From Pseudolysinimonas_A sp965653335 (GTDB lineage: Bacteria > Actinomycetota > Actinomycetes > Actinomycetales > Microbacteriaceae): a DNA stretch of 33,058 nt. Where the stretch lies: assembly GCA_965653335.1 (NCBI GenBank), contig CBFGZU010000011.1:1-33058 (forward strand), given 5' to 3'. The notes below the pieces were generated by a model. That model was not told the DNA's origin, searched no databases, and saw only the letters and a program-made list of their open reading frames with translations. Made by a program: the position numbers and the translations under genes. This document shows, piece by piece, positions 22,197-28,920 of this stretch (within the stretch, counting starts at the first letter, position 1; each line of letters begins with the position of its first letter).

Positions 22197-22336
22197 TTGT
22201 GCCCGGCACGGTTCTGCCTCAGAGGAACCGACTGGTGCCAGCTGCCGCGGGTTCCCGCGCGTAGCCGGGGCACGACTCCGAATTTCACCCCACAGAACCG
22301 CGCCCGATCTGAGGCGGTCGCAGAGAGCGATATCCC
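22197..22336 (+). promoter_or_regulatory. Structured 5' leader of rplS (cloverleaf-like)
   Basis: From the predicted start the leader can form a closing stem GTGCCCGGC (22199-22207) with GCCGGGGCAC (22264-22273, one bulge). It encloses three hairpins: CGGTTC/GAACCG (22209-22214 with 22225-22230), CTG/CAG (22232-22234 with 22239-22241) and CGCGG/CCGCG (22246-22250 with 22255-22259, loop GTTC). Loop bases GCCTCAG (22216-22222) are complementary to CTGAGGC (22309-22315), just before the start region. GAACCG recurs at 22295-22300 and could compete for the first hairpin. This suggests autoregulation by L19, but folding is by eye. Confidence 0.55.
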
Positions 22337-22684
22337 ATGCACATCCTCGACGACGTCGACGCCGCTTCTCTTCGGTCGGACATCCCCGACTTCCGCCCCG
22401 GTGACACCGTCAAGGTGCACGTGAACATCGTCGAAGGCACGCGCTCGCGTATTCAGGTGTTCCAGGGCGTCGTGATCGCCCGCAAGAATGAAGGCATCCG
22501 CGAGTCGTTCACGGTGCGCAAAGTCTCGTTCCAGGTCGGCGTGGAGCGCACCTTCCCCGTGCACTCGCCGGTCATCGATCACATCGAGATCGTCACCCGC
22601 GGTGACGTTCGCCGCGCGAAGCTCTACTACCTGCGCAACCTTCGCGGCAAGAAGGCGAAGATCAAGGAAAAGCGCGACGCGTAA
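22337..22684 (+). CDS. rplS: 50S ribosomal protein L19
   Basis: L19 sits at the 30S-50S interface; this one is 115 aa. The sequence MHILDDVDAASLRSDIPDFRPGDTVKVHVNIVEGTRSRIQVFQGVVIARKNEGI followed by SFTVRKVSFQVGVERTFPVHSP is full-length L19 and ends in a basic LRGKKAKIKEKRDA tail. It has its own promoter and a 140-nt leader rather than being read through from trmD. Only a weak purine stretch (AGAGAG) lies before ATG 22337. The stop codon is in the loop of a 10-bp hairpin. Confidence 0.98.
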   Translation: MHILDDVDAASLRSDIPDFRPGDTVKVHVNIVEGTRSRIQVFQGVVIARKNEGIRESFTVRKVSFQVGVERTFPVHSPVIDHIEIVTRGDVRRAKLYYLRNLRGKKAKIKEKRDA

Positions 22685-22700
22685 CTCTCGCGCGTCGCGC
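22672..22700 (+). terminator. Hairpin spanning the rplS stop codon
   Basis: GCGCGACGCG (22672-22681) pairs perfectly with CGCGTCGCGC (22691-22700); the 9-nt loop contains the TAA stop of rplS. No T-run follows. It probably ends or attenuates rplS transcription before the lepB promoter. Confidence 0.6.
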
Positions 22701-22721
22701 AGCGGCGACGTCTGAGCGTCA

Positions 22722-22727
22722 TATGCT
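22722..22727 (+). promoter_or_regulatory. -10 box TATGCT of lepB
   Basis: TATGCT lies 21 nt before ATG 22749, followed by the purine-rich AGGGGTG close to the start. lepB and rnhB would be transcribed from here. Confidence 0.5.
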
Positions 22728-22748
22728 GTCACGGAACCCAGGGGTGAC

Positions 22749-23615
22749 ATGACAGAGCAGGATGCGCCGCTGGCGCACACGGGCACCGCGCCCGCCGAGC
22801 CCGACTCGGCATCAGTTTCCGACGGCGGTACCCGCCTGACCGACGTCACGCCCGCGCGGCCGCAACGCCGGAAGCTCACGGGCTGGCGGGCGTTCCTGCG
22901 CGACGTCGCCCTCATCCTCGTCGCCGCGATCGTCATCTCGTTTCTCATCAAGACGTTCCTGATCCGCTCGTTCTACATCCCGTCGCAGTCGATGGAGGAG
23001 ACCCTTCAGATCAACGACCGCATCATCGTCAACGAGCTCGCCCCCAATGTGATGCCGATCGAGCGCGGCGACATCGTCGTGTTCCGTGACCCGGGTGGCT
23101 GGCTCGATCCGGTTCCCGAGGTGGAGCAGAACCCCGTCGTCGCGTTCTTCGACTGGCTGCTGTCGATCATCGGGCTCACGGCACCCGACTCGAACGATCA
23201 CCTCATCAAGCGGGTCATCGGGCTTCCTGGCGACGTCGTCGTGTGTTGCAACGAGTTCGGCCAGATGTCGGTGAATGGCGTGCCGCTCGACGAGATCGAT
23301 CAGTATGTGACCCTGCCCGACGGGGTGACGAAGGTCTCGCGCGACGACTTCGAGGTCACCGTGCCCGAGGATTCGCTGTGGGTCATGGGTGACAACCGCT
23401 ACAACTCGGCCGACTCGCGCTACAACCAGGACGGCCCGACGAAGGGCTTCGTGCCGTTCGATCACGTCGTCGGCCGCGCCATCCTCATCTCTTGGCCGAT
23501 CGACCGCTGGACGTGGCTCGACAACTATCCGATCGTGTTCTCCGGGGTTGACGAGGGTGCTGGCACGCCGCAGGATCAGCCCACCCCCGAGTCGACGCCC
23601 AGCCCGAGCGGATGA
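22749..23615 (+). CDS. lepB: Signal peptidase I
   Basis: This membrane-bound Ser/Lys peptidase removes Sec and Tat signal peptides; it is 288 aa. A 50-residue cytoplasmic N-terminus precedes one transmembrane helix (about 52-73). The catalytic Ser81 is in FYIPSQSMEETL and the general base Lys154 in HLIKRVIGLPGD. The box E segment WVMGDNRYNSADSRYNQDGPTKGFVPFDHVVGRA is intact. The C-terminus ends in a Thr/Pro-rich tail. It overlaps rnhB by 4 nt (ATGA). rplS-lepB-rnhB is the standard actinobacterial order. Confidence 0.97.
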   Translation: MTEQDAPLAHTGTAPAEPDSASVSDGGTRLTDVTPARPQRRKLTGWRAFLRDVALILVAAIVISFLIKTFLIRSFYIPSQSMEETLQINDRIIVNELAPNVMPIERGDIVVFRDPGGWLDPVPEVEQNPVVAFFDWLLSIIGLTAPDSNDHLIKRVIGLPGDVVVCCNEFGQMSVNGVPLDEIDQYVTLPDGVTKVSRDDFEVTVPEDSLWVMGDNRYNSADSRYNQDGPTKGFVPFDHVVGRAILISWPIDRWTWLDNYPIVFSGVDEGAGTPQDQPTPESTPSPSG

Positions 23616-24283
23616 CCTCGACCGTTCCCACGCTCCGGCACGAGCGCGTTCTGCTGCGCGACGGTGCGCGGCTCGTGATCGGTATGGATGAGGTGGGTCG
23701 CGGTGCGATTGCCGGCCCGGTCGCGGTGGGACTGAGCATCGTGGATGTCGACACCCGCACCGCTCCCGAGGGGCTCAAGGATTCGAAACTGCTCGCGGAG
23801 CCGAGACGCGAGGAGTTGCAGCCGAAGGTCGCCCGGTGGGCTCGGCACGCCGCCGTCGGTATGGCGTCGAACGAGCGCATCGAGCAGATCGGCATCATCG
23901 CTGCGCTCGGTCTCGCCGCTCGGCGGGCGATCGACGCGATCCGGAATGAGGGTGTCGACCTGACCGGGGCCGTCGTTCTGCTCGATGGCTCGCACGACTG
24001 GCTCACGCCGGCGATCGACGGCGCGCTCCCGGTGACGATGAAGGTGAAGGCCGACCGCACGTGCGCCGCTGTCGCCGCGGCATCCGTTCTCGCGAAGGTG
24101 CACCGCGACCGGCTGATGATCGTCAGCGATGCCGTTCACCCGGGCTACGCGTGGACCTCGAACAAGGGTTACGCGAGCGCCGAGCACTACGCGGGCATCG
24201 AGCGGGTCGGGGCGAGTCCTCTCCACCGCTGGAGCTGGCTCAAGCAGCCGGGGCTCTTCGAGGTCGACGCCCTCGGCGCGTAG
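23612..24283 (+). CDS. rnhB: Ribonuclease HII
   Basis: RNase HII cleaves RNA in RNA/DNA hybrids and at single ribonucleotides; this one is 223 aa. The catalytic DEDD set is visible: Asp26-Glu27 in GMDEVGRGAIAGP, an Asp in LLDGSHDWL near residue 125 and an Asp in KADRTCAAVAAASVLAKVHRD near residue 149. The GRG motif (29-31) for 2'-OH recognition is present, as is the C-terminal GYAWTSNKGYASAEHYAGI segment. It is coupled to lepB by ATGA overlap. Confidence 0.96.
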   Translation: MTSTVPTLRHERVLLRDGARLVIGMDEVGRGAIAGPVAVGLSIVDVDTRTAPEGLKDSKLLAEPRREELQPKVARWARHAAVGMASNERIEQIGIIAALGLAARRAIDAIRNEGVDLTGAVVLLDGSHDWLTPAIDGALPVTMKVKADRTCAAVAAASVLAKVHRDRLMIVSDAVHPGYAWTSNKGYASAEHYAGIERVGASPLHRWSWLKQPGLFEVDALGA

Positions 24284-24293
24284 CGCACGAAGC

Positions 24294-24299
24294 TAGACT
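24294..24299 (+). promoter_or_regulatory. -10 box TAGACT, leaderless start
   Basis: TAGACT ends 7 nt before ATG 24307, so the DUF2469 gene has its own leaderless promoter besides any readthrough from rnhB. Confidence 0.55.
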
Positions 24300-24306
24300 C
24301 GTCGGA

Positions 24307-24630
24307 ATGGATGAGGACGAGTTCGAAGACTACGACCGCGAGGTCGAGCTGGCGCTCTACAAGGAGTACCGCGACATCGTCGGCCAGTTCCGTTTCGTCG
24401 TGGAGACGGAGCGGCGGTTCTATCTCGCCAACGAGGTCACGCTCGAGCGCAAGGACACCGAGCACGACTTCTACTTCGAGCTCACGATGAACGACGTGTG
24501 GGTGTGGGATGTCTACCGCTCCGACCGGTTCGTGAAGAGCGTGCGGGTGCTTACCTTCAAGGACGTCAACGTCGAGGAGCGCGCCGATAAGGATCTCGAG
24601 CTGCCGAAGGAACTCGCGCTCGACGAGTAG
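24307..24630 (+). CDS. DUF2469 family protein
   Basis: This acidic 107-aa protein begins MDEDEFEDYDREVELALYKEYRD and contains FRFVVETERRFYLANEVTL and DFYFELTMNDVWVWDVYRSDRFVKSVRVLTFKDVNVEE. It is a strongly conserved Actinobacteria-specific family (Rv2901c type) always found near rnhB and yraN; its function is unknown. The length is normal. The start is set by the TAGACT box. Confidence 0.93.
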   Translation: MDEDEFEDYDREVELALYKEYRDIVGQFRFVVETERRFYLANEVTLERKDTEHDFYFELTMNDVWVWDVYRSDRFVKSVRVLTFKDVNVEERADKDLELPKELALDE

Positions 24631-24721
24631 GTCGCTCGCCGTCCACCCCTTCACAGGGTCGTGGAGTCAAGAGTTCCGCACGGAATCCGAATTTGCTCGG
24701 CCGCCGGGCTCCTGACCCCGC

Positions 24722-24727
24722 CAATCT
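24722..24727 (+). promoter_or_regulatory. Possible -10 box CAATCT before yraN
   Basis: CAATCT ends 6 nt before ATG 24734, the same spacing as the leaderless promoters in the window, but with C for T at the first base. The 103-nt gap before it shows no other clear signal. Confidence 0.3.
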
Positions 24728-24733
24728 CGACGC

Positions 24734-25096
24734 ATGGCGGCGAAAGACGATCTCGGCAAACGTGGGGAGCGCATTGCAGAGCGGGCGCTCACGAGCCGGG
24801 GCTATGCGATCCTCGATCGCAACTGGCGGTGCCCGGAGGGCGAGATCGACCTCGTCGCGCTCGACGGTGATGCGCTCGTCTTCATCGAGGTGAAGACCCG
24901 CACCTCGACGGCGTTCGGTCACCCGTTCGAGGCGATCACGCCGGGGAAGCTGTCCCGGCTGCGGCGCCTCGCTGCCGCCTGGATCGCCGCGCACGGGCCG
25001 GTGCGGGCCGCGACCCGGCTCCGTATCGATGCGATCGGGGTGATCGCCCCGCCCGACGCCCCGGCGAGCATCGAACACCTCGAGGGCATCTTCTGA
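24734..25096 (+). CDS. UPF0102 protein YraN (endonuclease-like fold)
   Basis: This 120-aa protein has the Holliday-junction-resolvase-like UPF0102 pattern: GKRGERIAERALTSRGYAILDRNWRCPEGEIDLVALDGDALVFIEVKTRTS. The restriction-enzyme-type active site is the D-x(n)-ExK set in GEIDLVA and FIEVKTR. Its biological role is unsettled. It stands 13 nt before yifB, and a yraN-yifB-dprA cluster is common in bacteria. Confidence 0.94.
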   Translation: MAAKDDLGKRGERIAERALTSRGYAILDRNWRCPEGEIDLVALDGDALVFIEVKTRTSTAFGHPFEAITPGKLSRLRRLAAAWIAAHGPVRAATRLRIDAIGVIAPPDAPASIEHLEGIF

Positions 25097-25109
25097 TGGG
25101 CGGCTTCTG

Positions 25110-26645
25110 ATGCGCGTCGCCCGCACTCATGCGATCGCCCTCCTCGGGCTCGACGGCACGGTCGTCGACATCGAGGCCGACATTTCCCAGAACCTGCCGG
25201 GGTTCATCCTCATCGGGTTGCCCGATCTCGCTCTCGGGCAGGCGCGCGAGCGGGTGCGCGCGGCAGCGGCGAACGCGGGGTGCCCGATCACCCACCGCAA
25301 GCTGACGATCAACCTCTCGCCGGCGGCGCTGCCGAAGCACGGCACGGCCTTCGATCTGGGCATCGCGATGGCGGCCCTCGCTGTTGACGGCGTCGTGCCG
25401 GGCGAGAGCGTCGACCGCGTCGTGCATCTCGGCGAGCTCGCGCTCGACGGGCGGCTGCGGCCGACGCCCGGCATCCTGCCGTCGGTACTCGCCGCGGCGC
25501 GCTCCGGGTTCCGCACCGTGCTGGTACCCGCGGGCAATGCGGTCGAGGCGGCGCTCGTCGACGGCATCCAGGTGGTCGCGGTCGCGTCGGTGCGGGATGC
25601 CGCGATCTGGCACGGGGCGGCGCTCGACCCGATCGAGGTCGAGCCGCTCGTGCTTCCCGCGGTGGTCGCTGAGGGGGCGCGCGACGACGGCGACCTCGCG
25701 GATGTCGTCGGCAATCGGGATGCCGTAGAGGCGCTTCAGGTCGCCGCGGCGGGCGGTCACCACCTCTTCCTGCTCGGATCGCCGGGGGCCGGCAAGACGA
25801 TGCTCGCGAGCCGGCTGCCCGGCATCCTGCCCAACCTGTCCCCGACGGCGGCACTCGAGGTGTCGTCGCTGCGGTCGCTTTCCGGTCTATCGGTGGGGGA
25901 GCGGCTCGTCACCCGCCCGCCGCTCGAGGCTCCGCACCACACGGCGACGCCTGCCGCGATCGTCGGCGGGGGCAGCGGCGTGCTCCGCCCGGGTGCGGCG
26001 GCCCGGGCCGCCCACGGGGTGCTCTTCCTCGACGAAGCACCCGAGTTCTCGCCGCATGCCCTCGACGCCTTGCGTCAGCCGCTCGAGTCGGGGGTCATCA
26101 CCGTGTCGCGGGCGGCGGGTACCGCACGGTTCCCGGGTCGATTCCAGCTCGTGCTTGCCGCGAACCCCTGCCCGTGCGGCAACGCGGGCTCTCGCGACCA
26201 GGAGTGCCTGTGCACTCCGTTCGCGCAGCGGCGCTACCTCGGGCGGCTGTCGGGTCCGCTGCTCGACCGGGTCGACATCCGGTTGCGGGTCGAACGCATC
26301 ACGGCGGCCCAGTTGCGCACCGCGGGTGACGCCGATCGCGTCGACTCGGCCACCGCGCGCGGGCGAGTCGAGCGGGCGCGTGCTGCCGCCGGGCAGCGTC
26401 TCGCCGCGACCCCGTGGCGGCTCAACGCCGAGGTGCCGGGCACATGGCTGCGCTCACCCGCCGGAGTGCCGGCGCGCGGCGCGACAGCGGTGCTCGACCG
26501 GGCGCTCGAACGCGGCGGCATCACGATGCGCGGTTACGACCGGGTGCTGCGGATGGGGTGGACCCTCGCCGACCTCGACGGCGCCGCGCGCCCCGACGCG
26601 AGCCACATCGGTCGGGCTCTGCTGTTGCGGAGGGCGGCGGCATGA
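25110..26645 (+). CDS. YifB/ComM-family Mg-chelatase-like AAA+ ATPase
   Basis: This 511-aa AAA+ protein is related to ComM, a helicase that promotes branch migration during natural transformation; relatives in non-competent bacteria have an unknown role. The N-terminal Lon-like domain (1 to about 175) starts MRVARTHAIALLGLDGTVVDIEADISQNLPGFILIGLPD. The AAA+ domain has Walker A GSPGAGKTM, Walker B GVLFLDEAPEF, a Cys-rich CPCGNAGSRDQECLC segment, and sensor-type RRYLGRLSGPLLDRVDIRL. The C-terminal Mg-chelatase domain is complete. It overlaps dprA by 4 nt (ATGA). Confidence 0.95.
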   Translation: MRVARTHAIALLGLDGTVVDIEADISQNLPGFILIGLPDLALGQARERVRAAAANAGCPITHRKLTINLSPAALPKHGTAFDLGIAMAALAVDGVVPGESVDRVVHLGELALDGRLRPTPGILPSVLAAARSGFRTVLVPAGNAVEAALVDGIQVVAVASVRDAAIWHGAALDPIEVEPLVLPAVVAEGARDDGDLADVVGNRDAVEALQVAAAGGHHLFLLGSPGAGKTMLASRLPGILPNLSPTAALEVSSLRSLSGLSVGERLVTRPPLEAPHHTATPAAIVGGGSGVLRPGAAARAAHGVLFLDEAPEFSPHALDALRQPLESGVITVSRAAGTARFPGRFQLVLAANPCPCGNAGSRDQECLCTPFAQRRYLGRLSGPLLDRVDIRLRVERITAAQLRTAGDADRVDSATARGRVERARAAAGQRLAATPWRLNAEVPGTWLRSPAGVPARGATAVLDRALERGGITMRGYDRVLRMGWTLADLDGAARPDASHIGRALLLRRAAA

Positions 26646-27817
26646 CTCCCCGGCCGCCGGTGTCGGAGATCGCCGCTCTCGTGCGGGCCGTCGTGCCCGA
26701 CCGCGACCTCGACCGGGATGAGATCACCGAGCGGTTCGCCCGCGCACGCTGGTCGGGCATCGCCGAACCCGGGGATGCCGACGCCGGCCGGCTCATCGCC
26801 GCGATCGGGGCGATCCGCGCCGTCGAGTCGCTCGGCGCGGACGCGGCAGTGCTCGACGACCTCGCGGGAGGAGCCTTCGCGGATGCCCTCGATCGTTGGC
26901 GCCCGCGCATCCGTCAGGTCGACACCGCGTTGCACCTGCGGCAGGCTCATCGGTTCGGAGCGCGCCTCGTGATCCCGGGAGACCCGGAGTGGCCGGAGGG
27001 TCTCGACGATCTGGGCGTCCATGCACCTGCGGCGCTCTGGGTGCGGGGTGACACCGGGATGCTGGGCCGGCTCGCGCGGTCGATCGCGATGGTCGGGGCG
27101 CGTGCCGCGACCGGGTACGGCGAGCACGTCACGATCGAAGCGACGAGCGGCCTCGTCGACCGCGGCTTCGCGATCGTCTCGGGGGCGGCCTTCGGCGTTG
27201 ATGGGGCTGCCCACCGCGCGGCGCTCGCGAGCGGCGGAGCGACCGTCGCGTTTCTCGCCGGGGGTGTCGACCGCTTCTACCCGAGCGCGCACGAGACGCT
27301 GCTCACCCGCATCGTCGAGCGAGGGGCCGTCGTCTCGGAGGTGCCGCTCGGCACGGCACCGACCAAGTGGCGGTTTCTGCAGCGGAACCGGCTCATCGCC
27401 GCCGCATCCCGTGCGACGGTCGTCGTCGAAGCAGGCTGGAGGTCGGGTTCGCTCAACACCGCCGGGCACGCCGCCCAACTGGGACGGCCGCTCGGTGCGG
27501 TGCCGGGCCCGGTCACGTCGTCGGCATCCGCGGGGTGCCACCGTCTCATCCGCGAGTTCGACGCGATGTGCGTTACGACCGCTCAGGAGATGGCGGAACT
27601 CGTCGACCCGACCGAGGCTCCGACGCTGTTCACAGGCGCTCCGAGCTCCGAGCGCACGCGTGTTCTCGACGCCCTCGCCCGCACGGGCCGTGACGTCTCG
27701 CGCATCGCCGCGATCAGCGGGATGTCGCCCGACGCCGTGCGGGCAGAGCTCGGGATGCTCGAGCTCGACGGCCTCGCGGCCGACGGCCCGACGGGCTGGC
27801 GGCGGATATCGCGATGA
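26642..27817 (+). CDS. dprA: DNA processing protein DprA
   Basis: DprA binds ssDNA and loads RecA during transformation; this one is 391 aa. A variable N-terminal region (1-115) precedes the Rossmann-like core with SIAMVGARAATGYGEH, IVSGAAFGVDGAAHRAAL, LAGGVDRFYPSAHETLL, QRNRLIAAAS and AGWRSGSLNTAGHA. A C-terminal winged-helix domain (about 320-391) ends ELGMLELDGLAADGPTGWRRIS. ATG 26642 is chosen for its ATGA overlap with yifB. A short coupled ORF follows. Confidence 0.96.
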   Translation: MTPRPPVSEIAALVRAVVPDRDLDRDEITERFARARWSGIAEPGDADAGRLIAAIGAIRAVESLGADAAVLDDLAGGAFADALDRWRPRIRQVDTALHLRQAHRFGARLVIPGDPEWPEGLDDLGVHAPAALWVRGDTGMLGRLARSIAMVGARAATGYGEHVTIEATSGLVDRGFAIVSGAAFGVDGAAHRAALASGGATVAFLAGGVDRFYPSAHETLLTRIVERGAVVSEVPLGTAPTKWRFLQRNRLIAAASRATVVVEAGWRSGSLNTAGHAAQLGRPLGAVPGPVTSSASAGCHRLIREFDAMCVTTAQEMAELVDPTEAPTLFTGAPSSERTRVLDALARTGRDVSRIAAISGMSPDAVRAELGMLELDGLAADGPTGWRRISR

Positions 27818-27936
27818 ACCCAGCTCGCGCGGCCACATCTTCGCATGCCGATCAGGAACTGGCACTGAGCGCGGCGATCGTCGCCGCGTTCGACCTCGAG
27901 AAGCCCGCGAACCGCCGACCGGCACGGTCCCAGTAG
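27814..27936 (+). CDS. Candidate 40-aa ORF coupled to dprA
   Basis: ATG 27814 overlaps the dprA stop (ATGA) and opens a 40-codon frame: MNPARAATSSHADQELALSA to the middle, then IVAAFDLEKPANRRPARSQ. The central part could be an amphipathic or hydrophobic helix and the end is basic. I recognise no family. Its stop TAG is also the first three bases of the next gene's -10 box. It may be a real small protein or a chance ORF; the coupling geometry is the only support. Confidence 0.3.
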   Translation: MNPARAATSSHADQELALSAAIVAAFDLEKPANRRPARSQ

Positions 27937-27939
27937 AGT
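27934..27939 (+). promoter_or_regulatory. -10 box TAGAGT, leaderless start
   Basis: TAGAGT ends 6 nt before ATG 27946, which places the transcription start on the ATG of the phosphoesterase gene. Confidence 0.6.
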
Positions 27940-27945
27940 GCGCGC

Positions 27946-28878
27946 ATGGTGCAACTCGGCCAATTCCCGCCCGCGCGGCACGTGATCGCGCACATCTCCG
28001 ACACTCACCTCCTCGGCGGCGGGCGACAGCTCTACGGCACGGTCGACACCGATCCGCCGCTCGTACGTGCGCTCGAGTTGCTCGACCGGTCGAATCTGCC
28101 GATCGAGGCGCTCGTCTTCACAGGCGATCTCGCCGATCTCGCCGAGCCCGACGCCTACGCGCGCCTCCGCGGGATCGTCGAACCCGCGGCCGCCAAAATC
28201 GGCGCGCAGATCGTCTGGGTCATCGGCAACCACGACGAGCGCCCCGCCTACTCGAGGGGACTCTTCGACCACGAGAGCACAGAACCGCAGGACCGGGTCG
28301 AGATGATCGGCGGTCTGCGCATCATCTCGCTCGACTCCACCGTGCCGGGCCACCACCACGGCGCTCTGCTCGACAGCCAACTCGAGTGGCTGCGGGATGT
28401 GCTCGCCGAACCGGCTGCCGACGGCACGCTGCTCGCCCTCCACCACCCACCCCTGCCGTCGCCCGTCGAGATCATGGCGATCCTCGAACTGCAGCGTATG
28501 GATCGCCTGGCCGATGTCGTGCGCGGCACCGACGTGCGCGGGATCCTCGCCGGTCACCTGCATCACTCGACGTCGGGGACGTTCGCCGGCATCCCCGTGT
28601 CGGTCGCTGCGGCCACGTGCTACACGATCGACCCGAGTGCGCCGGTCGGCAGCCTGCTCGGCGTCGACGGAGCTCAGTCGATCAACCTCGTGCACGTCTA
28701 CGACGACCAGATCCTGCACTCCGTCGTGCCGGTGAACGAGACGAGGGCGGTGTCGGGATTTCCCGACTCGGTGCTTGAACGGCTCGAACGGATGACCCAC
28801 GACGAGCGCATCGCCGCGTTCTCGAGCAAGACGTCGACGTTCAACCTCGCCGAGGTCGAGTCCAGCGCGACACCGTAA
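27946..28878 (+). CDS. Metallophosphoesterase (CpdA/3',5'-cyclic-nucleotide phosphodiesterase-like)
   Basis: This 310-aa calcineurin-like phosphoesterase has the dinuclear metal-site blocks in order: ISDTHL (D-x-H), VFTGDLADLAEP (GDxxD), VIGNHDERPAY (GNHD), LALHHPPLP and ILAGHLHHSTSG (GHxHH). The pattern and length fit the CpdA/Icc group that hydrolyses cyclic nucleotides, though substrates of actinobacterial members vary. No signal peptide is present, so it is cytoplasmic. It is leaderless and followed by a strong hairpin. Confidence 0.92.
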   Translation: MVQLGQFPPARHVIAHISDTHLLGGGRQLYGTVDTDPPLVRALELLDRSNLPIEALVFTGDLADLAEPDAYARLRGIVEPAAAKIGAQIVWVIGNHDERPAYSRGLFDHESTEPQDRVEMIGGLRIISLDSTVPGHHHGALLDSQLEWLRDVLAEPAADGTLLALHHPPLPSPVEIMAILELQRMDRLADVVRGTDVRGILAGHLHHSTSGTFAGIPVSVAAATCYTIDPSAPVGSLLGVDGAQSINLVHVYDDQILHSVVPVNETRAVSGFPDSVLERLERMTHDERIAAFSSKTSTFNLAEVESSATP

Positions 28879-28911
28879 GGCGGCCGGTACGTCGACGACG
28901 CACCGGCCGCC
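28879..28911. terminator. Bidirectional terminator hairpin
   Basis: GGCGGCCGGT (28879-28888) pairs perfectly with ACCGGCCGCC (28902-28911), with a 13-nt loop, in the 42-nt gap between convergent stops. No T-run is present on either side. Confidence 0.7.
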
Positions 28912-28920
28912 GAGGTCAGG

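Noticed and set aside
22199..22273. tRNA-sized cloverleaf upstream of rplS as a possible tRNA gene
   Set aside because: There is no T-loop GTTCRA in a 7-nt loop, no anticodon arm of the right size and no D-loop consensus. It fits an mRNA leader structure better.
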